Shown: positions 55,235 through 63,762 of the stretch, in pieces
Numbering within the stretch: position 1 is the stretch's first letter
Layout of the letters: each line of letters begins with the position of its first letter
Assembly (NCBI GenBank): GCA_002898295.1
Contig: BEHX01000002.1
Coordinates: 124,001-188,000 of the forward strand
Length of the DNA stretch: 64,000 nt
Source of the DNA: a bacterium HR21
Lineage (GTDB): Bacteria > Bacteroidota > Ignavibacteria > Kapaibacteriales > HRBIN21
Direction: 5' to 3'
Made by a program: the position numbers and the translations under genes
Notes under the pieces: model-generated
What the model saw: the letters and a program-made list of their open reading frames with translations, nothing else
What the model was told of the DNA's origin: nothing
Databases searched by the model: none

Positions 55235-56760
55235 CAGGACGAGGGTTCCGGCTTCGGGGTAGACTGACCTCGCTTGCGGCGGAAGTGCTCTTCCTGGTAT
55301 GCAAGAGCTTCTGCCAGGAGCTGCTCCTTGTGTTCCAGCAGGTAAGCCTTGACGGCGTCGTAGTCGTTTGGCACGATGCCATCCAAAATAGCCTCCTCCA
55401 GCGCCTTTTTGATGTACCCCACCGCGGGCGAAGGTGGCAGATTACAGAGCGCCATGATTTCATCTCCGCGGACCGGGGACTGGAATGCCCGCAGGCGGTC
55501 CTTCTCCTGGACTTCGAGGATGCGCTGGTAGAGGGCGTCGTAGTTCTTCAGGTACTTACGCGCCAGCACGGGATTCCGCGTCGTGATATCGGCTCGGCAG
55601 AGGATGAAGAGGTCTTCGAGAGCGTCGCCTGCCTGGACGATCAGGCGACGGATGGCAGAGTCGGTCACACCTTCATCGACCAGTGCTTGCGGGCGCTGGT
55701 GGAGGCGCACCAGAGTTTGCACGTACGGGAGCTTGTCCAGCGGTAGCTTCATGCGGCGGAAGAGGCGCTCGACCATGCGAGCCCCAACCTCTTCGTGCCC
55801 ATGGAAGGTCCAGCCGACGCCCTCGACGAAGCGTTTCGTTTTGAGTTTGCCGATATCGTGGAGCAGGGCTGCCAGACGGAGCCAGACCTGCTCGCTGTGT
55901 TGGGCAACGTTATCGAGCACTTGCAGCGTATGGCGGAAGACGTCCTTGTGTCCATAGGCCTGATTGCCCACCTGGACCAGCTCCACACCTGCCAGCCGGT
56001 GGAGTTCGGGGAAGATGTACTGCAGCAATCCAGTCTCGAAGAGCACAAGGAAGCCCTTGCTGGGGCGAGGGGTTTGCAGTAGCTTGAGGAGCTCCTCGGT
56101 GATGCGCTCTTGGGAGACAATCTGGATGCGCGAGGAGAGTTTCTCCATCGCTTGGCGTGCGTCCTCCGCGAGGGTGCCGTCGAGCGCTGCCACGAAGCGA
56201 GCAGCACGCAGCATGCGGAGCGGGTCTTCGTTGAAGGTTACGCTGGGGTCGGTGGGAGTCTGAATGTAGCGTTGGTGCAGATGGCGTAAGCCTCCGAAGA
56301 GGTCCAGGAAGGCGCCCCAATATGGCTCGTTGAGAGCGATTGCCATCGCGTTGATGGTGAAATCCCGCCGGCGCAGGTCATCCCAGAGCGTTCCCTCTTC
56401 TACCTGCGGTTTGCGGGACTCCGGCTCGTAGGTCTCCCGTCGGGTGCCGACGAACTCGCAGCGGTACTCCCCGATGGGGACCAGCGCCGTGTGGAAGCGC
56501 TCGTAGATGACCGCCTTGGAGCGGAAGCGCCGCGCAAGGAAGCGGGCAAACGCCAGTGCATCCCCGACGACGGTGAAGTCGATGTCCTTCCGCTCCTTGC
56601 CTAGGAAGTAGTCGCGAACAAATCCGCCGACAACGAAGAGTCCAACCCCCTGCTCGTCGGCGAGCTTGCCCAAGGTGCGCAGAAAAGGTTCCTGCAGCTC
56701 CAGCCGCGGGGCTTGCTCGAGGTACTCCCGAACATCGTCCGGCAAGAGGGCAGGGCTCAT
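55234..56760 (-). CDS. cca: CCA-adding tRNA nucleotidyltransferase / poly(A) polymerase family
   Basis: A 508-residue nucleotidyltransferase. The head domain has LFVVGGFVRDYFLGKERKDI, then DFTVVGDAL (catalytic acidic pair DxD), RRRDFTINAMAI and EDPLRMLRAARFVA. An HD domain follows (RLAALLHDIGKLKTKRF, FHGHEEVGARMVERL), as in CCA enzymes with phosphohydrolase-like tails. Since tRNA-Leu in this window lacks encoded CCA, such an enzyme is needed. It overlaps the antiporter gene by four bases (ATGA). Confidence 0.92.
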   Translation of the reverse strand: MSPALLPDDVREYLEQAPRLELQEPFLRTLGKLADEQGVGLFVVGGFVRDYFLGKERKDIDFTVVGDALAFARFLARRFRSKAVIYERFHTALVPIGEYRCEFVGTRRETYEPESRKPQVEEGTLWDDLRRRDFTINAMAIALNEPYWGAFLDLFGGLRHLHQRYIQTPTDPSVTFNEDPLRMLRAARFVAALDGTLAEDARQAMEKLSSRIQIVSQERITEELLKLLQTPRPSKGFLVLFETGLLQYIFPELHRLAGVELVQVGNQAYGHKDVFRHTLQVLDNVAQHSEQVWLRLAALLHDIGKLKTKRFVEGVGWTFHGHEEVGARMVERLFRRMKLPLDKLPYVQTLVRLHQRPQALVDEGVTDSAIRRLIVQAGDALEDLFILCRADITTRNPVLARKYLKNYDALYQRILEVQEKDRLRAFQSPVRGDEIMALCNLPPSPAVGYIKKALEEAILDGIVPNDYDAVKAYLLEHKEQLLAEALAYQEEHFRRKRGQSTPKPEPSS

Positions 56761-58439
56761 GGCGCTGTGTCGAGAAGCTGTTTCTGGAAGAGCTCGTAGT
56801 GCTGTGCCCGGAAGTGTTCCTGAAGCGCCCCAATGCGCTCCTCCGGCACGCCTAAATGACGCAGAAGCAGTGCCAGGAGGTAGAGCGTAGCCTCGAATTC
56901 CTCGGCAACGACAACGGAAGCGCCCGCCGCGTAGAGCGGTTCGATGTGAGCAACGAAGCGGGTTCGAACAGCGAGGAATGCTGACGGATTCAGCGAACGG
57001 AGAATTCCCACAGCTTTCGGCAGCAGAAGCGTGTCGGAGATTGCCACCACGATGATGGCAGCACGATCTGCCCCAGCCCGGCGGAGGCTCTTCTCGTCAG
57101 TGCAATCACCGTGGATGACCGGTTCTCCCGCTTCCTCCAACCGGGCAGCAGTGAAGGGGTTCAGCTCCATGATGGCGTATGGTAGACCGGCAGCCTTGAC
57201 GGCAGCGTGGATAGTCTGTCCCGTTATGCCATAGCCGATAATCAGGACGTGCCCTTCGGTGCGCCGTTCCGGCGGCGCGGCAGAGGGGAAAGCAAGGCGG
57301 TACTTGCGCAAGACAGTGTACAGCACGGTGGAGCTCAGCATCGTGAGAGCGACAACCCCGGAACCGAACTGGAGCAGATCGGGGCGAAAAAGACCGTGCG
57401 ACGCCCCGAGCGAGAAGCCCACGATGGCAAATTCCCCTACGGACGCCAGGAGAAGTCCTGTCAGAAGTGCGACTCGCGCCGGGTACCGGAAGGCACGCAG
57501 AAGCCCGAACACGATGAGGAGCTTCCCGCCAAAGAGGATACCAGCGACGATGAAGACGGTGCTTGCTTCCTGGAAAAACGCTGGGGTAAGCAGCAGCCCA
57601 ACAGAGAGGAAGAAGAGACTGCTGAAAGCGTCGCGGAACGGCTCCACTGTTGCCATCAGCCGGTAGCGTTCTCGCAGCCCCGAGAGGAGTAAACCCGCAA
57701 TGAAAGCGCCGAGCGCTGCCGAAAGTCCGAGCATGTGGCTCAAGAGTGCAGCACCAATCCCAATAGTTAGCCCCATGAACAGGAGCGCTTCGCGAGAGAC
57801 CGAGAGGCGGAGTACCTGCACGAGAAGACCGATCAGAAGCCGCAGGGAAATAAACAGGACGACTGCAGCGCCGAGCAACAGAGCAAACGAACGGAGAAGC
57901 TTCCATACCCCTCCGTGTTGAACATCTCCCAGCAGCTGGAGTAGCAGGAAGATTGGGGCAACGGCAGCGTCTTGAAAGAGAAGTACGCTGAAAGCTGCTC
58001 GCCCATGCGGTGCCGCAAGATCACCATGCTCCAGGAGGAGGCGAAGTCCAACAGCAGTGCTGCTGAGTGCTGCAATAAGCCCGACACCGACCGCCTCGGG
58101 AATCGGTGCTCTCTGCCAGAAGAGCCAGAGGAGGGATGCGAAGAGCACGGTTGTCCCAATCTGCAAGGTCCCTCCCAGCAGAGACAGCTTCCGCGTTTGC
58201 CAGAGAGCATGGAGTGAGAATTCCAGTCCCAGGGTAAACAGCAACAACGTGATACCCAACTCTGCCAGGAGCCGGATAGAGACAGAGCTCTCTACAATGG
58301 AGAAGCCTGCTGGACCGAGCAAGACCCCTGTGACCAAGAGTCCAACCAGCGGGGGGAAGCGGAAGCGATCGGACAGAGCGGTGATGAAAAAGGCGACAGC
58401 TCCCAGTACCACAAGGTCTCGCAGCGGGGTGGAATCCAT
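56757..58439 (-). CDS. CPA2-type monovalent cation/proton antiporter with RCK (TrkA-N) domain
   Basis: A 560-residue membrane protein starting at ATG 58439 (MDSTPLRDLVVLGAVAFFIT), 8 bases after the transketolase subunit. About twelve membrane segments form the CPA2 core, with LAELGITLLLFTLGLEFSLH, ALSSTAVGLRLLLEHG, VLLFQDAAVAPIFLLLQLLG (ion-site Asp) and LGAFIAGLLLSGL. A cytoplasmic nucleotide-binding domain (about 415-530) has HVLIIGYGITGQTIHAAVKA with the GxGxxG loop and HGDCTDEKSL. It is similar to KefB/KefC and YbaL; glutathione gating cannot be judged. Confidence 0.92.
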   Translation of the reverse strand: MDSTPLRDLVVLGAVAFFITALSDRFRFPPLVGLLVTGVLLGPAGFSIVESSVSIRLLAELGITLLLFTLGLEFSLHALWQTRKLSLLGGTLQIGTTVLFASLLWLFWQRAPIPEAVGVGLIAALSSTAVGLRLLLEHGDLAAPHGRAAFSVLLFQDAAVAPIFLLLQLLGDVQHGGVWKLLRSFALLLGAAVVLFISLRLLIGLLVQVLRLSVSREALLFMGLTIGIGAALLSHMLGLSAALGAFIAGLLLSGLRERYRLMATVEPFRDAFSSLFFLSVGLLLTPAFFQEASTVFIVAGILFGGKLLIVFGLLRAFRYPARVALLTGLLLASVGEFAIVGFSLGASHGLFRPDLLQFGSGVVALTMLSSTVLYTVLRKYRLAFPSAAPPERRTEGHVLIIGYGITGQTIHAAVKAAGLPYAIMELNPFTAARLEEAGEPVIHGDCTDEKSLRRAGADRAAIIVVAISDTLLLPKAVGILRSLNPSAFLAVRTRFVAHIEPLYAAGASVVVAEEFEATLYLLALLLRHLGVPEERIGALQEHFRAQHYELFQKQLLDTAP

Positions 58440-58447
58440 TGCAGGGT

Positions 58448-59473
58448 CTATCCTCCACGCCCGTCCAGAGAATGGATGCCCGGGACATCGGTGACGCGGC
58501 GGAGCCCCGTGCTGCCTTTGTCTCGGCGTTCTATAGCGACAAGGGCAGCAGCGTAGATTTGGCGCCAAGTCAGACCGAATTTCTCCAAGAGCTCATCCGG
58601 GTCCCCGCTTCCGCCGAAGGTATCCCGAACCCCGACGAATTCAATGGGGACGGGGCAGTTTTTCGCCAGTACCTCCGCTACGGCACTTCCCATCCCGCCG
58701 TGGATCTGGTGCTCCTCGGCCGTCACCACAGCACCACACTCCCGGGCGGCTGTCACAATAGTTTCGATGTCCATCGGCTTGATGGTGTGGTTGTTGATGA
58801 CGCGGGCAGAAATCCCGCGCTTGGCAAGCTCATCGGCTGCCAGGAGAGCCTGCCAGACCATCGAACCGCAGGCAATGATTGCCACGTCGTTGCCCTCTCG
58901 GAAGATCTCTGCTCGCCCAAGCTGGAAAGGAGTCTCCTCTGTGGTGAACCACGGCACGCTGGCGCGCCCGAAGCGCACGTAGGCCGGACCCCAAATTTCG
59001 CCGATGGCAATGGTGGCTTTCTTCGTTTCCATGTAGTCGCACGGTACCACCAGCGTCATGTTGGGCAGCGTCCGAATAACGGCGATCTCCTCCAGCGCTT
59101 GGTGTGTTGCCCCATCGGGACCGACGCTGATCCCGGCATGTCCTCCACCGATTTTGACGTTGACGAAGTTGTAGCAGACGGAAATTCGCAGCTGGTCGGC
59201 ATTCCGGAAGGCGCAGAAGGTCCCGTAACTGGCAAAGAAGGGGATCTTCCCCGAGAGCGCCAGCCCGACAGCGATGGTAGTGGCATTCTGCTCGGCAACT
59301 CCGATGGAGAAGAAGCGGTCGGGGAAGCGATCCCGGAACAGCGAGGTCATGACGGACTCGGTGATATCGCCACCGAGCACGACGACGTTCTCGTAGCGTT
59401 CGCCCAGCACGACGAGTCCTTCGCCGAATCCTTGCCGTGTGGGCTTCTGACCCAAGAGCTTGAATTCCGGCAT
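58448..59473 (-). CDS. Transketolase, C-terminal subunit (split type)
   Basis: A 341-residue protein covering the pyrimidine-binding and C-terminal domains of transketolase. VVLGGDITESVMTSLFRDRF, FFSIGVAEQNATTIAVGLAL (catalytic Glu in AEQNA), NVKIGGGHAGISVGPDGATH and VNNHTIKPMDIETIV-type C-domain (here ARVINNHTIKPMDIE) are clear. The thiamine-diphosphate site is completed by the subunit encoded at 60085-61008. Together they move two-carbon units between sugars in the non-oxidative pentose phosphate pathway. A 1-deoxyxylulose-5-phosphate synthase assignment is less likely, because the N-half follows the short transketolase pattern. Confidence 0.93.
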   Translation of the reverse strand: MPEFKLLGQKPTRQGFGEGLVVLGERYENVVVLGGDITESVMTSLFRDRFPDRFFSIGVAEQNATTIAVGLALSGKIPFFASYGTFCAFRNADQLRISVCYNFVNVKIGGGHAGISVGPDGATHQALEEIAVIRTLPNMTLVVPCDYMETKKATIAIGEIWGPAYVRFGRASVPWFTTEETPFQLGRAEIFREGNDVAIIACGSMVWQALLAADELAKRGISARVINNHTIKPMDIETIVTAARECGAVVTAEEHQIHGGMGSAVAEVLAKNCPVPIEFVGVRDTFGGSGDPDELLEKFGLTWRQIYAAALVAIERRDKGSTGLRRVTDVPGIHSLDGRGG

Positions 59474-59476
59474 GGC

Positions 59477-60085
59477 TTATGGTGAGGGTTGGGAGACCTC
59501 TCCAGCGCGTATCGGCGGGAAGTAGTCCAGAAGGCGGCTCCAGGCAATTTGAGGAGGAAGGTCACCGCCTTCTGCTTCGAAGAGGAAGCGTCCGGCGCGC
59601 AGAGCCCGCAGGCGCCCATTCCGGCTGATAGGGTCCCAGAGCACGTAGCCGAAGCCATCCGGGGGAGAGAGGAACTCCAGAAGCTGGCTTTCGTAGTCTT
59701 TGCCAGGCGTGCGGATCAGCTGAGCTTCCTTCTGGAGGTGCGTGGGGGCAGAGGCGTAGTCGCTGACCTGGACGACGAGGTAGCCCCCGTTGCGGAAGCG
59801 GAACTCGCGCGAGGCGCGGAAGATCTCATTCCCGTCCCCAAAAACCTGGCGCCCGGTGCTCGGCGGAGGGGCATCCTTCACTTCGGGGAGCGCCGTCGGT
59901 GATGGTAGCAGCTCGAGCAGCTGTGTGGGCGAGAGTGCTGTGCGCGGCGATGTCGGGGTAGATGCCGGTAGGGGGGAAACGCGTGTGCTCTCAGAAGTTG
60001 CCCCGGAGAGCGCGGGGTGTCCCGGCGTGGAGCGGGAGCAGCCGGACACCAAGAGCATCAGCGGTGCCAGAGCAATCCACAGCAT
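59477..60085 (-). CDS. Lipoprotein of unknown function between transketolase halves
   Basis: A 202-residue protein with a lipobox (MLWIALAPLMLLVSGC, Cys16). It has a Ser/Thr/Pro-rich linker (about 17-80) and a C-terminal globular part (about 90-190) with FRFRNGGYLVVQVSDYASAP and FGYVLWDPISRNGRLRALRA. No family is recognised. Its ATG overlaps the upstream transketolase stop by one base (TGATG), and it ends 3 bases before the other half's ATG. An envelope protein is thus translated between two cytoplasmic subunits, which is unusual. Confidence 0.65.
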   Translation of the reverse strand: MLWIALAPLMLLVSGCSRSTPGHPALSGATSESTRVSPLPASTPTSPRTALSPTQLLELLPSPTALPEVKDAPPPSTGRQVFGDGNEIFRASREFRFRNGGYLVVQVSDYASAPTHLQKEAQLIRTPGKDYESQLLEFLSPPDGFGYVLWDPISRNGRLRALRAGRFLFEAEGGDLPPQIAWSRLLDYFPPIRAGEVSQPSP

Positions 60086-61008
60086 CAGGCTTCGATAGGC
60101 TCGATGACAGCGATGTAGGGGTCTTCCAGCTCCTGCAGTGCTTTGAGGGCTTGTTCAGGGGTCGGCGGTTTGCCGTGCCAGCGGTAGTCGTCTTCCATGA
60201 AAGAGACGCCGCGCCCCATCTTCGTGTGGGCGATAATCACGGTGGGCTTCCCGATGCTCCGCCGGTGGTTTTCCAGGAACTGGTCGAAACATGCCATCAG
60301 TTCGGCGTAATTGTGTCCATCGCATTCCAGGACGGCAAAGCCGAAGGCGTCGAATTTTTTGTCCAGCGGGTAGATGCTCATCACATCGTGGACGCGTCCA
60401 TCAATCTGGCAGTCGTTGTTGTCAACAATCCAGCACAGGTTGTCCAGCCGATAGTGCGCAGCTGCCATAGCGGCTTCCCAGACAGAGCCTTCTTGGAGTT
60501 CACCGTCCCCGGTCAGGGCAAAGACGCGGCGATCGTTTCGGTCGAGCCACTTGTCGCTGAGCGCCATCCCGACGGCAATAGAGATTCCCTGCCCGAGAGA
60601 GGCAGTGGAAGTCTCAATGCCAGGCAAGCCCATATCACGCCCGGGGTGTCCCTGGAGGCGGCTTCCGAACTTGCGGAGGGTCCGAAGCTCTTCGATCGGG
60701 AAGAAGCCTGCCCGAGCTAGCGTGGCGTAGAGTACGGGGCAGAGGTGTCCGGCACTCAAAACATAGCGATCGCGCCCGACCCACCACGGTTCCTTGGGGC
60801 GATAGCGCATGTAGCCGCCGAAGAAGAGCACGGCGTGGATGTCGGCGCAGCCGAGAGGTCCACCGCTGTGCCCGGAGCCGGCAAGGACAAGCATCTTGAT
60901 GATGTCGCGGCGAATTTCTCGGGCAATTTCCGCGAACTCCTCTGGACGGCGCCGCCGGTTCTCGTACACCGTGGGGCTGAAGACAATGCGCAGGTTCTCG
61001 ACCTTCAT
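60085..61008 (-). CDS. Transketolase, N-terminal subunit (split type)
   Basis: A 307-residue thiamine-diphosphate-binding subunit. LVLAGSGHSGGPLGCADIHA near the start, DRYVLSAGHLCPVLYATLA, LPGIETSTASLGQGISIAVG and the cofactor motif FALTGDGELQEGSVWEAAMA with DNLCWIVDNNDCQIDG (GDG to NN spacing) are all present. It is the first gene of the six-gene minus operon that continues to 54023. A TAAGTTTG box lies at 61040-61047. Confidence 0.94.
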   Translation of the reverse strand: MKVENLRIVFSPTVYENRRRRPEEFAEIAREIRRDIIKMLVLAGSGHSGGPLGCADIHAVLFFGGYMRYRPKEPWWVGRDRYVLSAGHLCPVLYATLARAGFFPIEELRTLRKFGSRLQGHPGRDMGLPGIETSTASLGQGISIAVGMALSDKWLDRNDRRVFALTGDGELQEGSVWEAAMAAAHYRLDNLCWIVDNNDCQIDGRVHDVMSIYPLDKKFDAFGFAVLECDGHNYAELMACFDQFLENHRRSIGKPTVIIAHTKMGRGVSFMEDDYRWHGKPPTPEQALKALQELEDPYIAVIEPIEA

Positions 61009-61039
61009 CGGAGAGCAGAGTCCGGAGCCAACAGGTATG

Positions 61040-61047
61040 CAAACTTA
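61040..61047 (-). promoter_or_regulatory. TAnnTTTG box for the transketolase operon
   Basis: TAAGTTTG followed by CATA on the minus strand, 31 bases before ATG 61008. Confidence 0.5.
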
Positions 61048-61090
61048 CAAAACCGCTAAGCCTTCCAGCCAGGGCATGGAAAGCGAGGTG

Positions 61091-61098
61091 TAATTTTG
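61091..61098 (+). promoter_or_regulatory. TAnnTTTG box for gcvPA
   Basis: TAATTTTG followed by CAC, 31 bases before ATG 61130. Confidence 0.5.
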
Positions 61099-61129
61099 CA
61101 CCGCCTGTGGTGCCGCAAGCCGAGAACCG

Positions 61130-62482
61130 ATGACGCATCCATTCCTGCCATTGACCGACGAGGATCGCCAGCAGATGCTGCAGAGCATCGGGGTACAGGA
61201 GGAAGAGGAGCTCCTACGCGCCATTCCTGAAGAACTCCGGCTGCGTGAGCCGTTGCCACTCCCCCGGCGACTCTCCGAGTGGGAGACGTACGAATACCTG
61301 CGCCAGCTAGCCAGCCGGAATAGCGGAGCGCATACACACATCTGCTTCATGGGCGCAGGGGCATACGATCATTACGTCCCTGCCGTGGTGGAGTGGATCA
61401 TCAACCGCTCGGAGTTCCAAACGGCGTATACGCCGTACCAGGCAGAGGTCTCGCAGGGGACGCTGCAGAGTATCTACGAGTTCCAGTCTATGATCTGCCA
61501 GCTGACGGGTATGGAGGTTGCAAATGCGTCGCTCTATGATGGTGCCAGTGCTGTGGCGGAGGCGTGTCTGCTCGCAGTTGCGGCAACGCAGCGGCGTCGG
61601 ATCCTCCTTGCCGGGACACTCCATCCGCATTACCGGCATGTGGCGCGCACGATCACGGCAGGGCGCGGGTTGCTCTTCGAAGAGGTTCATGCAGCCGATG
61701 GGACGGCGGATCCCGACCTCCTCGCCCATCGGATTGGAGAAGATGTTGCCGCTGTTCTCGTCCAGCAGCCGAACTTTTACGGTACGGTCGAGGAAGCTGC
61801 CCCCCTCATTGGTGAGATTGCTCACCGGGTCGGAGCGCTCTTCATCGTTGTAGCAGACCCGATCAGCCTTGGGGTGTTGGAAGCCCCGGGAGCATATGGG
61901 GCAGACCTTGTCGTCGGCGAGGGGCAGTCGCTGGGAATTCCGCTGAGTTTTGGGGGACCGTATTTGGGCTTTTTTGCCGCGCGGAAGCAGTTCATCCGCT
62001 TGATGCCGGGGCGCATTGCAGCAGTGACTGAAGATAGCGAAGGGCGGCGCGGGTTTGTCTTGACACTCCAGACACGGGAGCAACAAATCAAGCGTGAACG
62101 GGCGACCTCGAACATTTGCACCAATCAGGGTCTGATGATGCTGGCAGCGACCGTGTACCTCGCATGGCTGGGCAAGGAGGGGCTGCAGGAGCTGGCACGG
62201 CAGTGCGTCCAGCGGGCGCATTATTTGGCGCAGCGTCTTGCTGCACTGCCTGGGTTTGAGCTGGCAGTGCCGAAGCCGTTCGTCCGGGAGTTCTTGCTCC
62301 GGACTCCAGTTGCTGCCGAGCAGATCGTGGCGGCGGGAATTCAGCAGGGCTTTCTGCCAGGAGTTCCCACACGGATGCTCGGAGCGGAACTGGATGGGTT
62401 GCTCATCGCCGTCACGGAGAAACGCACCCGGGCAGAGATGGATGCCTTCGTGTCGTTCTTGGCAGGATTCTCAGCAGGGTGA
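61130..62482 (+). CDS. gcvPA: Glycine dehydrogenase (decarboxylating) subunit 1
   Basis: A 450-residue protein matching the N-terminal half of glycine decarboxylase P-protein: HICFMGAGAYDHYVPAVVEW, FQTAYTPYQAEVSQGTLQSI, FQSMICQLTGMEVANASLYD, GEGQSLGIPLSFGGPYLGFF, RATSNICTNQGLMMLAATVY. The PLP-lysine half (subunit 2) is not in the window. With subunit 2 and the H and T proteins, it releases carbon dioxide and transfers the aminomethyl group to lipoyl-H protein. The coding strand is strongly G-rich. Confidence 0.94.
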   Translation: MTHPFLPLTDEDRQQMLQSIGVQEEEELLRAIPEELRLREPLPLPRRLSEWETYEYLRQLASRNSGAHTHICFMGAGAYDHYVPAVVEWIINRSEFQTAYTPYQAEVSQGTLQSIYEFQSMICQLTGMEVANASLYDGASAVAEACLLAVAATQRRRILLAGTLHPHYRHVARTITAGRGLLFEEVHAADGTADPDLLAHRIGEDVAAVLVQQPNFYGTVEEAAPLIGEIAHRVGALFIVVADPISLGVLEAPGAYGADLVVGEGQSLGIPLSFGGPYLGFFAARKQFIRLMPGRIAAVTEDSEGRRGFVLTLQTREQQIKRERATSNICTNQGLMMLAATVYLAWLGKEGLQELARQCVQRAHYLAQRLAALPGFELAVPKPFVREFLLRTPVAAEQIVAAGIQQGFLPGVPTRMLGAELDGLLIAVTEKRTRAEMDAFVSFLAGFSAG

Positions 62483-62488
62483 AAGCCA

Positions 62489-62812
62489 CTGAAGCACGCA
62501 TCTTCCATATCGGCGCGGGTACAGCGTCGGCGCCTTCGCCGCTCATGGTTCTGGGCGGCTGCCCTGGTCGGTCTGGCAGTTCTGGTGTTCGCTCTCTTCT
62601 CCCGCTATGGGCTATGGACCCGTTGGCGTGTTGAACAGCAGTACCGGCAGGTGCGCCGTTCCTATGAGGAGCTTGTGCGCCGAGCAGATTCTCTGGCTCA
62701 GCGTCTCCGGCAGCTCCGGTCTGACTCGACAGAACTCGAGCGGCTGGCTCGGGAGCACTACGGGATGGCGCGCCCGGGGGAAAAGCTCTATCGCGTACCG
62801 GAAGAGCCATGA
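62489..62812 (+). CDS. DivIC/FtsB-like septum formation protein (non-AUG start)
   Basis: A short bitopic membrane protein. The open frame begins right after the gcvPA stop; the only ATG/GTG-type start in frame is GTG 62585, which would cut into the membrane segment WFWAAALVGLAVLVFALFSR. CTG 62489 is used here (about 107 residues). The membrane helix (about 24-43) is followed by a coiled coil (about 55-90, VEQQYRQVRRSYEELVRRAD, LAQRLRQLRSDSTELERLAR) and EHYGMARPGEKLYRVPE, the ending typical of FtsB/DivIC. These proteins bridge the divisome at mid-cell. The start codon is uncertain. Confidence 0.65.
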   Translation: MKHASSISARVQRRRLRRSWFWAAALVGLAVLVFALFSRYGLWTRWRVEQQYRQVRRSYEELVRRADSLAQRLRQLRSDSTELERLAREHYGMARPGEKLYRVPEEP

Positions 62813-63762
62813 TCCTCGGGGCTGACGTTGGTGCTACGCGGACAAAGCTGGCGGTAGTGGAGCCGGAAACCCTCCAGCTGCAAGAGCGCATGGTCATGCC
62901 AACGCCGGCGGGTACCTCAGCGCACGACTTCATGCTCTGGCTCCGGGAGAGCATCGAGGGGCTTGTCCGTCAGCACAGGGTCGAGTGTGTCGGGATCGGT
63001 ATTGCTGGATTTGTGACATACGAAGGGGTGCTGGTGCACTCGCCGAATATGCCGGCACTCCAGCAGCTTCCGTTGCAAGAGTGGCTCAGCGCAGAGCTTG
63101 CTCTCCCGGTTGTGGTCGAAAACGATGCCAATGCTGCTGCCTGGGCGGAGCATCGTGCTGGTGCTGCTCGGGGGATATCCGACGCTCTTTACATCACGCT
63201 CGGGACTGGGGTCGGGGGAGCGCTTATCCTCGGGGGCAAGCTCTGGCGCGGTGCCCACGGTGGAGCTGGGGAGTTTGGGCACATGGTGGTGGACATCACC
63301 GCGTCAGGGCAGACTGGGATGGCGCCCTTCCGTATCGGAGTGTTGGAAGAGTATGTTGGGCAGGCAGCTCTCCTACGGTGCGCTGCTTCTGTTGTCCGGC
63401 GCTATCCGGCGTCGGTATTGGCGTCTCGCCCAATTACCGTGGAGTCCCTGGCAGATGCCTATGCAGCCGGTGATGAAGCTGCCCGCGAGTGCCTGACGTG
63501 GGTGGCGTGGATTCTGGGGTTGGGCATTGTCTCTGCCGTTGCACTCCTGGACGTAGAGCTTATCGTCCTGGGCGGTGGGCTGGTGGAGGCATTTCCAGGG
63601 ATGCTCTCCGTTGTGGAGGCAACAGTGCGCCAACGGGCATTACCGGCGGTGGCGTACCACGTGCAGCTCCGCCGGGCTCACTTCGGCACCTGGGCAGGTG
63701 CCCTCGGTGCTGCTCTCCTTGCGTGGGAAAGAAGCACATCTCAGGGGAAGCCCGATGCGTGA
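62809..63762 (+). CDS. ROK-family sugar kinase lacking the zinc motif
   Basis: A 317-residue kinase. MILGADVGATRTKLAVVEPE carries the phosphate-binding loop, CVGIGIAGFVTYEGVLVHSP and LPVVVENDANAAAWAEHRAG the catalytic Asp, and YITLGTGVGGALILGGKLWR the second phosphate loop. After GEFGHM, where ROK proteins have CxCGxxGC, the sequence is ASGQTGMAPFRIGVLEEYVG without Cys. Glucokinase activity is the usual guess, but loss of the zinc site makes the substrate uncertain. The ATG overlaps the DivIC-like stop by four bases. Confidence 0.87.
   Translation: MILGADVGATRTKLAVVEPETLQLQERMVMPTPAGTSAHDFMLWLRESIEGLVRQHRVECVGIGIAGFVTYEGVLVHSPNMPALQQLPLQEWLSAELALPVVVENDANAAAWAEHRAGAARGISDALYITLGTGVGGALILGGKLWRGAHGGAGEFGHMVVDITASGQTGMAPFRIGVLEEYVGQAALLRCAASVVRRYPASVLASRPITVESLADAYAAGDEAARECLTWVAWILGLGIVSAVALLDVELIVLGGGLVEAFPGMLSVVEATVRQRALPAVAYHVQLRRAHFGTWAGALGAALLAWERSTSQGKPDA

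Noticed and set aside
58439-59485. Plus-strand open frame (348 codons) opposite the transketolase C-subunit
   Set aside because: The minus strand encodes conserved transketolase motifs; the plus frame is low-complexity antisense.
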